Source: Bugula neritina
Taxonomy: Eukaryota > Bryozoa > Gymnolaemata > Cheilostomatida > Bugulidae
NCBI GenBank assembly: GCA_964035545.1
Contig: OZ037765.1
Location: forward strand, 22,392,495-22,452,494
DNA: 60,000 nucleotides
Direction of reading: 5' to 3'
Both the position numbers and the translations under genes were made by a program. The notes beneath the pieces are model-generated. The model had not been told where the DNA came from. It made no database searches and worked only from the letters and a program-made list of their open reading frames with translations. Positions 12,401 through 27,400 of this stretch are shown here, one piece after another (the first letter of the stretch is position 1; each line of letters starts with the position of its first letter).

Positions 12401-15400
12401 ATAAATCTACATAGGATGAAGTTTGTTAGCCGTGTCTAAATGTGGATATAATGATGTATAACTAGTCTCCCTTTTCGGGATGTACCAAGAGGTACCTGGG
12501 AACATTTTGTCATTGGGGAGGGACTGAAAAGGTAGCTGACATATGCAGGCTCATTGCCAGTCTACCAGCACTGGGTATTTCAGTGAAAGTACTTTGAATT
12601 GCCAAATATAAGAGTGCAACTTACATTTGCCTTTATTTAACATAATATGTAGTTTAACGCATATTGTCTCCCTTTGCCTTGCTAGCTACGGAATGCACCA
12701 ACCTCAGAACCAAACCTGTGGTGGAGGTGATTCATCTTAGACAGATTGATTGATAGTTCAATTTTTAAAGACAGAAATTCCTTATTTGAAAAAAAAACTT
12801 AAAACTCCTTTGATAGTGACTAGGAAAATAATTCTGAGAAACGGTCTTTTGTGAGTTTTTTTGCTATTTTGAATAAGATGAACACCCTAAACATGAACTG
12901 TTCTTTTTAAGGGAACTCCTTGTTTGTTGCAGCCCAGCACCATACCTCAGGGCTCTGTAGACATGAACAAATGTAATGATGTGTTTGATGCTGAAGAAAA
13001 GACTGGACACGAGTACTCCATAGGAATATCTGTTCCCAACAAACCAACATCTTACGTGAAGGGTACCAGCAGAGATGAAATACGGAGGTAAATACACCTT
13101 TATAACCCGCCAGTTTTGCTACTGATATGAAGTTTACTTGTTGCCTGTCACTATTTATACGTTAAGTTTATAAAAATGAGGCTTAAATCTAGTAGCATCA
13201 TCAGGTTTTGTAATATTTCACTGCACTTACTCATCATGCACTATGACTGTATGTATACTACTCACACTGACAGTGTGTATGTAAAGTTTCTATGACCGTA
13301 TAATGTATATTTCTCTGCTGTAATAATTTGTGTAAGCTATAATCAACCATGTGTTTAGTAAATAAATATAGCCTCTAAACATTCACTTTTCTTTACTAAA
13401 TGAATAACTGCTGCAATCTCCTGGTAATATAATGGAAACTCTACTCATTGTAGATGGTTCGATGTGTTGGTCATGTATCCCAGGAGTCTCACTATTAAAA
13501 CCAAAAGAAGTCCAGGCAGCAAAGCTGTAGGTTTTATCCACCTGTTTAGTCAGCACCCACATTAGCCGATTATATTTCCAATGATTTATGAATTATATCA
13601 GTTTTAAAAGCACAACTAAGCACTTCTGTAGCTGATCTAGCTGTATGGCTGGTTGTTGTGGGGTAGAGGACACACTTAGTAATTATTTCTAGTGGAGGGT
13701 GTGTAATGGTTGGGCCCATCCTTAACTGGAAATTCTAATTCATAACAAATTAGTAATTAATAGCATTAAGATCTATACAAGAAATAGTATTTGCCAGGAG
13801 GATGTTCCATCTCCTACGTGGTCTTTGCTTTTATCTGATTAGCATAGCTAGAAGCACTCACAGCTGGCAAGAAATGCTAATTGTAAATATTACTATAATG
13901 GTTAATGCAGCCGTTTTCTAGTACTATTTGATCTGATGATATATCTGCACTTGATAGTTGTAATAGTTATTACGTAACTTATCTTATAAATGGATGTTCT
14001 CATCGCCACCTACTTTACATCCAGGGACCACCCTCAAGTTCTGAGGAGTCTATGGATGAGGTGGATTACACGGTAACAAATAGAATCATCTGCTGATGCA
14101 TGCCATTCACTGTACACAAAATGTAGAAAATGTGTTTATAGATGATGCTATCTAGTGCTCGAAAATACCAATAATATAGATTATAAGGATATTACTATAT
14201 TCCATTTTGAAGATATTTTCTGGTTTTTATTATTCCTTTTGCGTGTTCTCGCTTCTCCATTGATACCCCGAATCTGACTTGTGGCAGAGATTAAATGCAT
14301 CCTTGCATTTACTAAATATCTCCTCTCATTGGCAGCGATGCCGAGTTATTGCATGGCTAAATTTTCTGTCAGCTCCTTAGAATTATGTCATTCGGTGTGC
14401 ATCACACCATGACCTAATTAGTATGCTCAAGAGTCAGTAATTAGCTGGATAATTTAATGTATATATTGCATGATGACTCTAGAATTAGATAACACATGAC
14501 AGGCTGTCTGTACCATTCCGGCTCCTATTCGTCTGCCTGCATAATATAATGTAACACACCAGAATATATCAACTAATGCAGTGTTCCATTTGCCTTGTAG
14601 CTGGTTAAACTCGACCTTTGTTTATGTTGAGTTTTGTCAGGTTTTTAGTTTCAAACTAGCAGTAGTTACCACTTGCTGCATGCAGTAGCTTAGTTACTGT
14701 CTATAGTCTAGATACTGGTATGGTGTTGTGAGCCATCAGCTTTTCACCCACTCTCTGGCATGTGTTTTAAACAATTCTTTGATTTGAATCACTCCAAAGC
14801 TGAATAATAATCTTGTAAAAATTTAACATATATACAAACACTGTAAACATGCAGTTGTGAAACCCACCGTTAAAGTGAATGAGAATATGGCTTATGTATC
14901 AATCCACGATTTTGTAGCCTAAGTAGCATCGCTATATTTAATGTAGGGTGGCATTGGTGTGGCTAGACACATGTCCTACTACCCAGCAGCTGCTGAGAAA
15001 TCTGTGTCGGACGACGAAGACGCTGACAGCGTGCACAGTAAAGACAGCGGAGACACCTACGAGAGATCTTCACGGACCAGGGGGCGCTACAAACAAAGAG
15101 ACATGCGAAGAAGTAAAAGTGAAGTCAGGCCAAGTGACCTTAAACTAGCTGAAGATGAGTTCAACAAAAAGCAACAACCCGGGGCTGGCAGTAAACCCAC
15201 CCTTTCTCTCCCAGCAGTCACCCACAACCAGGTGTGCTATAATTTATACAGTTTGATAAATTAAGAATGACCAGGTGTGGATTAACACATGTCTAATATA
15301 GAGTAAAGAAATGCCAGCAATATGTCTCCTATAATTGCAATATTTATTTAATGTGACTGTTGTGTCCGAAGGGAGATAGTGTGGTGACCAATCCCCTGTA

Positions 15401-18400
15401 TTAATATTATGTTGAAGTGTTGGACAGGTTTTAATGGAGTTAGTGAGGGCTTGTTATCCCAGCATCACCTGCACCGAATTAATTCAAGTGTACAAACACC
15501 TTGTGTAGAGCTTGAAACTATAGTTTTTTAAGGGCTTCGGTCTGTTAAGTGGAGAAAATCTTGCGATTACAAATATTTAATGTAAGTTACAGAACTTGCT
15601 GTACAAACTTCAGATCATAGCTTACTAGATTGCTGTGAATAAACTCGCAGTTTTACTTTCTATAAGATGTTATCAAACATTTGAGGGTTTATAAATATAT
15701 ATTAAATGTGCTGAATGAGCTGCAATGTTATTAGATTGATTTACTTTGAAATTGATACCTACTTTTCCACATAATTTAGTTTAAGCAAATGGAACTTAAG
15801 GCCATGTAGCTAATTCAGGTGTCTCCAAGTGTTATATAATCTCAAGTAAACAAGCGCTAGAGAGGCTTGCACCAGTGACTGAATTCGGTCACCTCAAGGA
15901 CTGTGTTTTACCCACTGCAGTAGTGGATGAGCAGCTAGCTTAGCTTCTCCCAGGTGGAGCTGCATACTTGAGTCTGACCAGCAGCTGTCATTCATATTCA
16001 AGAGCTTACTTAACTAGTTGCAAGTTTTCACCACCCTAAATACTCAACCTGCATGTCATGTGTAGCAAATTACGTGTTTGATAAGGCCAGTTGCTATTCC
16101 CGATATTCATACTCACACTGTGAGGGTATTTGTAGTGAGTTATTTATACTTGGGGAGTCCATTCATTGATTTTCGTATTTTACAGCCATCAGGATCATTT
16201 CCTATGGTGTGCAGCTGCCTAGTACAACACTACGCAGCTTCCACTCTTTATTTTTGTCTGCCGATGTAGAAAATTGAATAGATTTTATTAGCAGCAAAGT
16301 AGTCTGCATTGTATTGTTGCTCTGCATAATCAGATGAAAACAAAAGGCTTTATTATTTTCCAACTAATTGTTTCTTCAAATTACAAGAAAGGTGTAGAAA
16401 GCCGACTTATTCCAATGAATATAGCTGCAGATTTGGCGGTTTTTTATAACTTTTATGACATTTTTAGACTTCAGCAGTGTCTAAAGATAGAAATATTGAC
16501 GGTGTCCAGCCGAGGAGGGTTGGTGAACCGGAGACTTTCAGCAGCGTCAGGTCAATGAAGCATCGCAAAGCTGCCAAACAGCATCACTCAGCTGAAGGCA
16601 GCAAAGGCCCTTCTAGTGCTACTCCAACTCCATCAGCTACCTCTACCAAACCCCAAACACCATCCACCTCATTATTAGGTAATTCACCACTTGCTCTGTT
16701 ACAGCTACCTGTATCAATATTATGAGCTGCTTGAAATAGTTGTGACGATTAACAAGACGTGTTACACATCTGATCTGCCGGAAACTGCACTTGAGATCTG
16801 AAGGAGGCAATGAAAATTATCATAAGTTGATGACCCTTACATTTTCATGTTCCTTTATGACACTAACTGGTTGGGAAAATTTCTCACAGATAATTTTAGG
16901 AAATGAGAAATGAGGAAATGTACAGTCCCAACTATATAGTGTGCTCCTCTGACTGTTGGATATTAAAAACTTTGTTTAGCAACTGGTATTTTATATTTTG
17001 GCACTTTATATTTAATAAACAGGCACTTGATATTGAATAGTTTCAGCTCAGCAACAGTTTAATGGATAGAAGCCACATAGGCTGCTATACTAGCTATATT
17101 TTAGTTAATGGCAGAGTGTAGTTAATTTCACTGACAGTTATATGCAGCATTACTCTAATGGTTAGAGTTGTCAGTCTGTTATGTTGGGTTCTGTCTTACC
17201 TGCACAAGTTTTTCCATCTATTCTGGCTTCATATCCTGATCATTCCTAACCTCCTTGTCTTAAACCATGACTATGCCAATTGTCTCGGCTTCTATTATAA
17301 GTGATTGCAAAGGTTTTGTTCGTTCTCGTAAACCTGGGAGAGTTGAGGCTAAGTGTAGCTAAGCCTACCTGCTACTCACTCCGCCTATAAGTCCTATACC
17401 TATTGATGGTATGAAATGGTGACACTTTTGACTTAAATGACTCATGATACTCCTAGCAGAGCCAGTCATCTTCTCATAGTCTCTTCCTATCACACCCAAC
17501 AATAGGTTTTACTCTTTTTTATCTCTGGACTACCAAAAGTATGTGGCAACATTGTTGACTATGTTGCTTTAGTTGCCGTTACCTTATTGCATTTATGACA
17601 TTGTCTGGGCGAAACATATAAGATATTCTCAGATGAAAAGTGGATTTCCGAAATCAACTCTCCCTCCAATACAGCTGATAATAGTTTCTACTGTTCCCTT
17701 CACTAAAATCGCATACATATTCACCTACATTAATCTTATTTTAGGAATATAAATCATCTAAACTATATTAATGATTATATTGTATTGACTAGGAATATTT
17801 GTTGAATTTTTACAGGTGGAGAGACTGCTAACCTAGCTTCAGGGTTGCCAGTCAACAGGAGGCTATCTATTCCAAACATTTCAAGCGGCCCCAAGCTGTC
17901 AGAACACACGCCACTGGGCAGAACCTCCTCTGCTGCTACTGTGGGTAACTCGGCTGCTGCTATTGGCGGTGGTGGGGCAAATTTCTCTACATTTGTTTAT
18001 CCACCTGCAACACCTGCTGCCACTGCCCCTGCTGTCCCGCTAGATGCTAATGAGACAGATGAGCACAAGGTAAAGTTTACAGACCCCTGTAATAGTAGTG
18101 TCACAAATCCTTTAGTTTCTAGTGCCAATCCAGGGTATCTCGTGTTTGTTATTGTCACTAAGTCATGCATTTCTACTAAATTAATTACAAAATCAAACCT
18201 TTGAATGCCTTATCTCTCAACTTGGCAAACTTTGAAAGACAGCTTTGACACTTTTACCTTGTAATAGATTGATCATGTGTCTCTAAAGTCACTTAGTGAA
18301 CAGTGCAATGCATTCTGGCAGCCAGTGGGGCTGTTTGCTGGCAGCTATTGTAGTTACTAGGAGATATTCATGCTACTATCTCTGCTATAACCATACACAG

Positions 18401-21400
18401 TAGCTCTTGAAACTTATGAAGTGTTCTAATCTGGTTACTATCACATCTGCCTAATGCTGATAACTGATAAGTCATTGCTTACAGTCAAGTGATTGAGCTG
18501 TTGGAAATAGGATTAAAATTTCTTTTTGCTTCGATAAAAGATCTTTTGACATTATGCAAGCCATATGCAGTGCTTGTGCATGTACCTCATAATCGGGTCA
18601 AAGTGTGATTTGGGTTGAGCTGCATTGTCTAAAGCTCCCTTGTCATTATTATTTTATTATTTCTATTCTACAAATTATGCTACTACTTACTACACTGCCT
18701 TGATTCTACACTGTCCAGGTGAAGTTAGTAAATTTCATATTCCCAGCGTAGTCAGTTCATTACTTAGTGCAGCAAGTCATCTAATTCAAGCAATATTCCC
18801 CCCTATGTTACCTATGATAACTATTGACATGTCTCTACCTGTAGCTGATGTATTACAGATTGTGTAATTAGCACAAGATAATGGGATGGTTTTGTTATAT
18901 ATACAATAATTATCTTATGTAAATTCTGTGGTGTATAGTAAGTTTAGTAGTGGAAGTGTTGCCTGTCTTATAAACATGTTTTATTTTAAGATTTAATAAC
19001 TTGCTTTAAATTTGTGAGAGATAGTGTTTACTGAGTTTGTGTAGTGGTATTATGTACCTTGATTGATGTAGGCCTACTAGAGTATAGTGTTATTATATAC
19101 AGTGATATACTAGAGTATAGTGTATTATATACAGTTGTATACTAGAGTATATGTAGTGTATTATATACAGTTATATACTAGGGTATAGTGTATTATACAC
19201 AGTTATATACTAGGGTATAGTGTATTATATACAGTTATATACTAGGGTATAGTGTATTATACACAGTTATATACTAGAGTATAGTGTATTGTATAAAGTT
19301 ATATACTAGGGTATAGTGTATTATATACAGTGATATACTAGAGTATAGTGTATTATACACAGTTATATACTAGGCCAACTAGGGTATAGTGTATTATATA
19401 CAGTGATGCTACTAATCACTCCCTGTCAACATTGTGTAAACTCAAGTGCTGCACTGTGTGCAAACACTTACCTGTCTGTCAAACTTCCAGCAAACCCTAT
19501 TGTTTAATACTGAACGAGCATCTGGTGAACATGAAGCATGTGTCATTTGCATATATGCATGAGCTTCTATTCCACTATGCAGATTGCTAAGAGCGAGCAT
19601 GCCAAGAAGTCAATGGAGAAGTCGCCTACAGTGCGTAAAGGCTGGCTGCTGGTGCGCCAGGATGCCCAGAGCAATGTGTGGAGTAAACACTGGTTTGTTC
19701 TGAGTGGGTCTTCTCTGTCTTACTATAAGGATGCGAAGGCTGAAGACACCAACCAAATAGACGGTGTGATTGACGTAGGCAATGCATATGAGGTGTCCAC
19801 CATAAAGGCAGAGCGAAATCATGGCTTTCGAATTAAGGTAGCAGAGACCTCCATGCTGTGTTATCTCACCTTATCAATTCTTATATCTGTGATGTCATTC
19901 ATCCTTTAAAATTCATTGAACTTCGAGCTGTGCGAAGATTTTATTTGAGTATTGAACTGACATTAGTTGGGAGTTGTAGCACCTCTGCGGAAGTTTCGAC
20001 TTCTGCTAAGAAATAATATCTATATGTTATATTAAATCCAAATAGGCTTATGGTTATGCTATTTTTCAAATAAAAATACAGGTTTGCGGCCTTTTATAGT
20101 TGATATGACATTAGAAACACAATTGATATTTTTAGTATATGCTAGTACATGAATTTCAACTATAAGATCAACTTGTTTGCAATCAGCTGCTTTGAATTGT
20201 TAGATTCTGGGTCAAGTATATGTAACTGTACTGTACTGTTCAGGCATGCTGTGTACCAAGTATTTGATGCTTTTATCTAGACTGTGTTCACTGTACGCTA
20301 CTTTCAGACAAAGGAGGGGGAGTATACTCTATCAGCCATGACTTCTGGTATCCGGAGAAACTGGATTGAGGCCGTGGAGAATATAATAACAGATATAAGA
20401 AGGGCCAAAGAAAAGTCAGCTCGCCAGGATATGGGTTTTGTTTACGAGTCACCTGTCCGCAGTCCCCGTGCTTTAAATGCTGCCGCAAGTGCTGCCCCTG
20501 CTGCCTTGACTCCAGTAGTGCCCGATTCGTCTTCTAGAATCAACAATACATTGAGGTAAGCTTAAACTAGAAATGTTGGCAGTTTTATATCTGCCTGTTA
20601 AGCTCAGCACTTGTTTGGGGGGATTGTTGCTGCTTCTGCATATTTCCTGTATGGTTATTACTGGTAGGGAAGGGGGCTATGCATGCTTTCATTGAAACTT
20701 AACTTTAAAATCGAGATGATTTCCTCTGAGCAAGACAATAGAGTCTCTATGGATGGAATACAATCCCTTCCATAGAACAATGAATTAATTCTTTTATTTG
20801 TTCGTGAATCTCAGTTTTCATTTAAATTGCTGCTTGAGTTTACTTTGAAATTCACACTATTGACCCACTCCTTAAGTCTGCTAACGTATGCACACTAGTC
20901 CAGTCACAATGTATGTCACTATTTTTCTCAATGAAAGCGGCCAGCAAGTCTTGAATAAATAATTTTTTTGATTATAATTCAATTGCATTGCATTGTACAT
21001 GTTACAAATAGAATGGCCTGATGTGACTGCAGGTTAGCCAATGCTTTCAATGTTGCTAGTTATTCACCAACTCTAACAGACTCCTTACATACTGTGGAGT
21101 TACAGTAAGCAATAATGAATATCATATACTGTATGTTATGTGTTATTGTTTAGAGCTAAGCATGCTACCAGCAAGTCTAATAAGAAAAGGTATACGCACC
21201 CAACTTTGGTTCAAGTCTATATATAATCTTGCTTCCACCTCGTATAATTTTCGTTCAAATAATAATTATTTTTACTTTGCCTGGTTACTGTCTCATTCAG
21301 AATATTGTGGTATTTTATTTCTGCTGCTCTTTTCCAATTTTGTTGTTTTTTTTGTGTAGAACTTGTAATTGCAATTTTATTTGAAAGTCTCGCATCTGAA

Positions 21401-24400
21401 AATACTAAATTTCTTTGCTAAGCTTTAATGGTTTTCAAAAACTGTGAATTTTGCAAAGGAGCTACATAATGATTGTCATTTGCTATTATTGCATAGCTAC
21501 TAATGTATACATTTTATGCATAATGTATACCAACATATGAAGCGCATTGCACAGTAATGGCTTTACTAACACTCTAACTAATACTCTCTTGTGTACAGTA
21601 CCAGTATATTATATTGTCTACTTGCACTGTGTTACTGACAGATAAATGATACCGAAGTTTATAGCATTAGAACAGTGTCTGTCTGTTTGGCTCATACATT
21701 AGCAGCCTATTCTCATGTTTAAAGGGAAATTGCTGAAAAGAGAAGAGAGACTGGAGATGATAGACCACTAGAGGACTTGTATGAAGTCGTAGCTCCACAC
21801 AGTAGGACTAACTCGACGTGCAGTGATACTGAACGAGAGGTGAGTATATGTTAATATTGCTTTAGATCCATGCTAAGAATTTCACCCTATTTACTGCCTG
21901 AAAAACTGCATGTCTTTTCTCACTTCTTTACCTCTGCCAAGTGTCTTGTTGGGGTTGTACTTGTATATGCCTTGTTATTGTCCCACTGCTGCTGTTTATT
22001 TACATTTGAGGTTGCTGTAGCTTACATAGAGGGTTATGTAAAGCTAATGTAAACAGTTTGATATTTTCGTTCTAGGTTTCGTCTTTGACATCAAAACTTG
22101 ACAGTGTCACTGCTGAAGCAGCGCAGCCATCTAAATCTCCCACTGCGTTTGTCTCTCCCAGTCAAAGGATTAAAGAGAAAAGTAGAGCCAAAACACCACC
22201 GAGGAGCCGTTCTCCCCCTCCACCAAGTCCTCTGTACTCTACAGGGTCAGTAGGCTATCACCAGTCACACATGTACTTGCTACTGTCTCTTGAGTTGTGT
22301 TTAAGAAATCTGTGAGCACTAAGATTGTAGCTTCACAGAAACCAGCTTTACTATCCACAAGTTAGATTTTTTCTTTCTTAAAAGTCTTGGAAGAAATGGC
22401 TGCTTTCAGCACTTTTATTGTTCATAGGTTCCACATTTGAAACTCTTTGAAATACATACTAGTAGAAAACAACATCATCAATAATATATTTGCATATTAT
22501 TATGACATTTTCTTGTCAAATTTTGAAGACTTGTTGCCTAGAGTGTTGAAGGCATATCCTAACAATAGCGTGCATTTTATTCACACCCCTGTTTGTTTCA
22601 AGGTTGTAGATTGGAATACTTGTATTAGCTTATATTATTTTCTAAACAATAACATTTCAACACTTTTGTTCTCATTTCATTGTCTGTTGTCTATCTACTA
22701 CTTCATCTTACTCCTATAAGTAACACTCCTACTGGAAATATTTCTAATAGTGATACTGTGGGTTTGAGGGCATAGTTTAGTTGGTTTGTGTGGAAACAAG
22801 ATTATTGTTTGAAATTCTTTATTCTATTCAGAATGTGATTTCTCATCTTTTCTTGAAACTTAGTGATTAAATGCTCTGCTATTATTAATGCCTACATGTT
22901 GAAGAGCTTCATAATTGATTCTATGTTGGCAAGAGTTTTGCAAACAGTAATTTATATGGTGTGCCACACTGTGCCATCAATATGGTGACACTGATATGAA
23001 TTTACGTGGAAATGAGTATCTCTTAGACTGAATATTGCTACCAAAACTGGAAGCATACCCTAGTTATTAGCTTTTATTTCATTGGATGTTAGCATGATTT
23101 TATTTATTAGCCAAGAAAATATTATGTTTATATGAATACTAGAAGGTAATTGTTGGGTATCTTCTCTTTTTGCAATAACATTGGCTGTTCATTTTTTGCT
23201 TTATGTTGGCAACTAAATTTTTAACTTTGATGATGGCATGATGGTATTTTTATAGTCGTAAATTAATGTGTTTTTCTTATTCAATGTTTTAATTTAATTT
23301 TTATAAATTTCTTATTTCTCCTTGAGTATAAATTATATTACAGAATGTTATTTAATGTTCATCAACAAATCATATGTAATATATGTCAGTCTTGCTGTGG
23401 TTTTACTAAAATGATATACCTTTAAGCCTTCAAAAGACTTTATTACAGTTACTGTATATATGTGTTTATATTTTCTCTGTTTTCGAACGAGAATTTGCCT
23501 TGAGTTTTCTTGCTTTGTAAAACCAATTCATGAAAGTTCTTACTTTGGAGTTAGCTTCTCTGCTTTTTTCCAGAACACAGCCAATGAATATTGCGTTATT
23601 TTTGCTTTTACTACTTCCAAGTTGTCGATCCGTTTGAAATACTTTTTTAAATATCTATTTTTATAATAATTTTATTGATTCATGAAAACAACTATTGCAT
23701 TAAATTTGCAACAAAGTTCTATAGACTGTCACTGTTTTGTCACTATTCTTTCTCTTCGTGCTTTTTGGTTTCATTTTCTTCTACACAGTTTTGTATAAGT
23801 TTTTTTTGTTTCAGGTCCCAACTTGGGACATCTGTAAAGAATCCTCACCATGCAGAAAGGTCTCTGCTATTGCCAACAGGAAACAGTAGTGATGAGAATG
23901 ATGAAAGTCTCAATGCCAAGCTCCTGGAGTCTCAAAAGCAGGTTTGCTGAAATAGTAATAGTATTTTCACCGAGTAGAGTCATTGTAGTGTGTTGCCACA
24001 CCCTGAAAGTCATGACCTCCAGTCGTGACTAGTGCATGCATCGATTGCCAAGTATTTCCAGTTGGGTTACAAGTCAAGGTTAAAACAACACCTTGGAAGT
24101 ATGCTTGTATCCAATTGTTTTTCTCGTGGCTTGAGAATTCTTATTACATTTTATTATGATTTTTTTTCTTGTTTCTTTGACTTCCTAAACAAAGATTCCC
24201 TTACTTTTTAGAGTTATGTTTCAACTTGATGTGTTCATTTTTTAAAGTTATTTCTGATTATTACTGCTGAGCCCCATGACGTGCGTGTGTGTGCGTGCGT
24301 GTGTGTGTGTGTACATGTCATGGGCTCAGTTGCATATTAAGAGTTATCTTCTTTTGCTAGTGCTACAACTCCTTATTAGCTGTTCCCTGCATTATATTAA

Positions 24401-27400
24401 TCTAATACCACGCCTGTTCTTGTTAGTGCTAGTATTATAGATGTGTTGTGTTTCTATGTACGCTAGGTCCAGCATTTACAACAGCAAGTGCAAGATGTTA
24501 ATAGCTTGGTAAGAAAACAACGAGTAGAAATTGAAAGTTTGCAGACTAAGTTAGATCTTACTACTTCTCAGTTACGAGACATGGAAACGGCCTTGACTCA
24601 TTCAGCTCAAAATCTCAACAAGGTACTGCGAAAGGGCTTGGACTATAGTAATTTTATATGCAGCTAGATATGTTATATTGGCTTAATTGAACCCTTCCTG
24701 CCAGTGTGTTTCTTTTTCAGTTGTTGGTGTCTATAATATCGTCTTTAGGTCTTGGGGGGAATTGCTTATATTAAGTTTATTTTATTTTTGCCTTTCTGTT
24801 AGCTTCTCATGTCTTTATTTTAACCTTATTTAGGAAAGAAAGAATGTCTCTCGGCTGAATGAAGCTTTAGAAACTTTGAAAAAAGGGCATTCCCAGTCGA
24901 GTGAATATCAAAAGAAATGTGTTGTTTTGGAAAAGCAGCTGCAGGATGCCACCCTCAAACTCTCCACACAAGATGTTAAGGTACTTGAGCTAATGTTCTA
25001 ATCTATATTCTTTTTAAATTAATATATATTTGTTTAATTTTAAGCAATATTTTGATGGGTGCCATTTTGGAAATAACCAAAAAAGTTTTTACCAAAACAT
25101 GTCAATATAAAACTTACACTTTTGAGGCTATAAAAAGCTTTACACGTTTTTATGTGAAATGTTTGATGTAATATTTGTAAATTTATCATACATTCAGATG
25201 GTGAAAGAGCTGGAAGATCAGCTACAAATACGAACATCAAAGTTGGCGACTCTAGAAAAGGTGTTGAACAACACAAGACGACACTTACAGGATGCGGTGG
25301 AGAACTCGAGAGAGACAGAGCTACATTATCAAACAAAGATGGAGGAGATAGAGCAAGAGTTTGATGAGGAGCGAGTGGAACTCCAAGAAAAACTGCAGCA
25401 GGTCAGTTTCATGACATTTACGCTGACTTTCCCACATACCTTTACATTAATTGACAAGTTTACGGCATTACTTTGCATTGTTTTACCTCTACACTGACCT
25501 AGATATTTATCCTTATATTTACTCGCATGCCCACCTTTATAAGACATATTTTTACTAGCTCAAGTCATGTGGTACATTGCTTGCAGCATCTCCTGTTTGT
25601 GTAAAATAAAAGCAACCTTTTGTGGCTAAACTCACTATGTTTATGTAGATGGAAGACAAGCTAAGCACACTCATCACTGACTCCAGCAACACCATAAACT
25701 CAGAGGTGAGTGGCCAACTCATCAAGGAAAAGACTCAGTCGGTGCAAAGGTTGGAGCAACTGGTAAAAGAGCAGAAGGGGAAGATTGACCAGCTTACTGG
25801 AGAAAATGCTGCCTCTCAGCAGCAACTGGAAGAGTTACAGGTAGGCATCGCCCGTGTCTATGTTGATGTACCTGGATTGCTATACCTGGATTGTAAACAG
25901 TACTAACTTTTACATCCAACTCAGCTGAGGTGATGTTTTTATACTATTCTTAAGTTTTTGTGCGAGCAGGGAGCTATTTCCCTGTACATGTACTTTCTTA
26001 GTAAGTTGATAACTTTATGTTTAGTGTTACAAAGACCGACTTGCTGTTAGTCAAAACCAGTTGAACAATGCCAACCAGGAATACTCTGCGTTACACAGTA
26101 GACTTCAGGCTGCAGAAGACACCCTTCAGTCTCTGCAAACAGAACTCAGCACCAAGAATGCTGAACTATCTGTTAAATGTCAGGAGAATGCCAGTCTTCT
26201 GCAGTCACTAGAGGAGCTGCAGGACAAGTGCCAATACGGAGAGGTTGTGCTACTCTAGTTCTCATATTCATATTCCTGTGTCTTTCCAATGTGTGCTGTT
26301 GATAATTACATATTATATGAAACTCAATTTGATGTTGTTTTTAAAGCTTATATGTAAATCTGTACATTTAATTTGATTTTGTTTTACAGTGAAATTAAAT
26401 TGGCAAGATTTAATTTAAATATTTTTTATTTGCCATTAAGCACCTACATTGTCCAAAATTAAATTGACCAGATTTTAATTTTTTATCGATCAATTATATG
26501 CATGGCAAAGCTGTAATATTTTAGGCCGGGCAGATAGTTAGCAGTGACGTAACGAAGCAGTATGAAAATGAGCGTGAAATGTTGCGAGAAGAGTTAGAGT
26601 CAGTTACTGCAGAGCTGAACGCTGCACTGGAAGCAAGCAGAGGTGAAGTGGAGTCACTGCGGGACTCGTACGAAGCCGTCACAACAGACTTGCAGGAGAG
26701 TGAAGAACATGTCTTGTCTTTGCAGAAAATTTGTAAAAATCTGGAACAGGAGCTGAAGCGCATTCAATCTTCAGTTGCGCCTGCATCCGCTCCTGGACCC
26801 TCATCATCCACCCCTGGACCCTCATCTCATTTAGTTCAAGGTGCGAAACTACACTATCATGAAGCGCTACCTTACAGTTCTTTTGTTTTGGCTGTTATGT
26901 TTTGGAGTTGTCTTTCTAAAATCTAAATTGACTTTATAGTGCACATGTAGGAAGTTTACATTAACTGCTAGCCTTGTATTAAATATTTCAGAGTATGCTC
27001 TTCATTGGCATGGCTTAGTATAGTGATTGCACCTACTACTTGAATTTCATTTTCATATGCCTGAATTGTTATATATTTTGCCGATGGTTTTAAAGTGTGC
27101 CTAAGTATGTAGCATTGCATGTTTTTATCTATAGGTGGCTACACTGTTAATCAAGTAGTAGACATGATGGGCGCTGTATGCCGTTCCACTGAAAGAATGG
27201 TAGAATCAGCTGTAGCCATGCTGGCTGGGGAAATGATCGAAACTGATATAAAGGCATCCATAAACTTCAACCAAGATCAGCGAACGTCTTTAGGCAACAA
27301 GACTGTCGAGCAGCTCGTTAAAAAGCTCTCTGGTGTCCGCCAGCGTCTGAATTATATCGTCAAGAATTCTGTCAGCAAGAAAAGCTTAGAACATATTCAA

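Noticed and set aside
16334-16467. ORF running into MPRIP exon 8 from upstream
   Set aside because: The segment before the TTTTTAG acceptor is intronic; only the part after it fits the MPRIP frame.
18625-18867. 80-residue ORF in the MPRIP intron after exon 9
   Set aside because: Begins with a non-ATG codon, has no splice context, no family motif and intron-like composition.
20281-20307. Upstream in-frame acceptor for MPRIP exon 11
   Set aside because: Would insert nine residues between RIK and TKEGE inside the PH2 fold, where the family is ungapped; kept only as a possible minor variant.
21180-21225. tRNA-like GGTTCAAGTC box
   Set aside because: No matching A box, acceptor stem or anticodon arm could be built around it.
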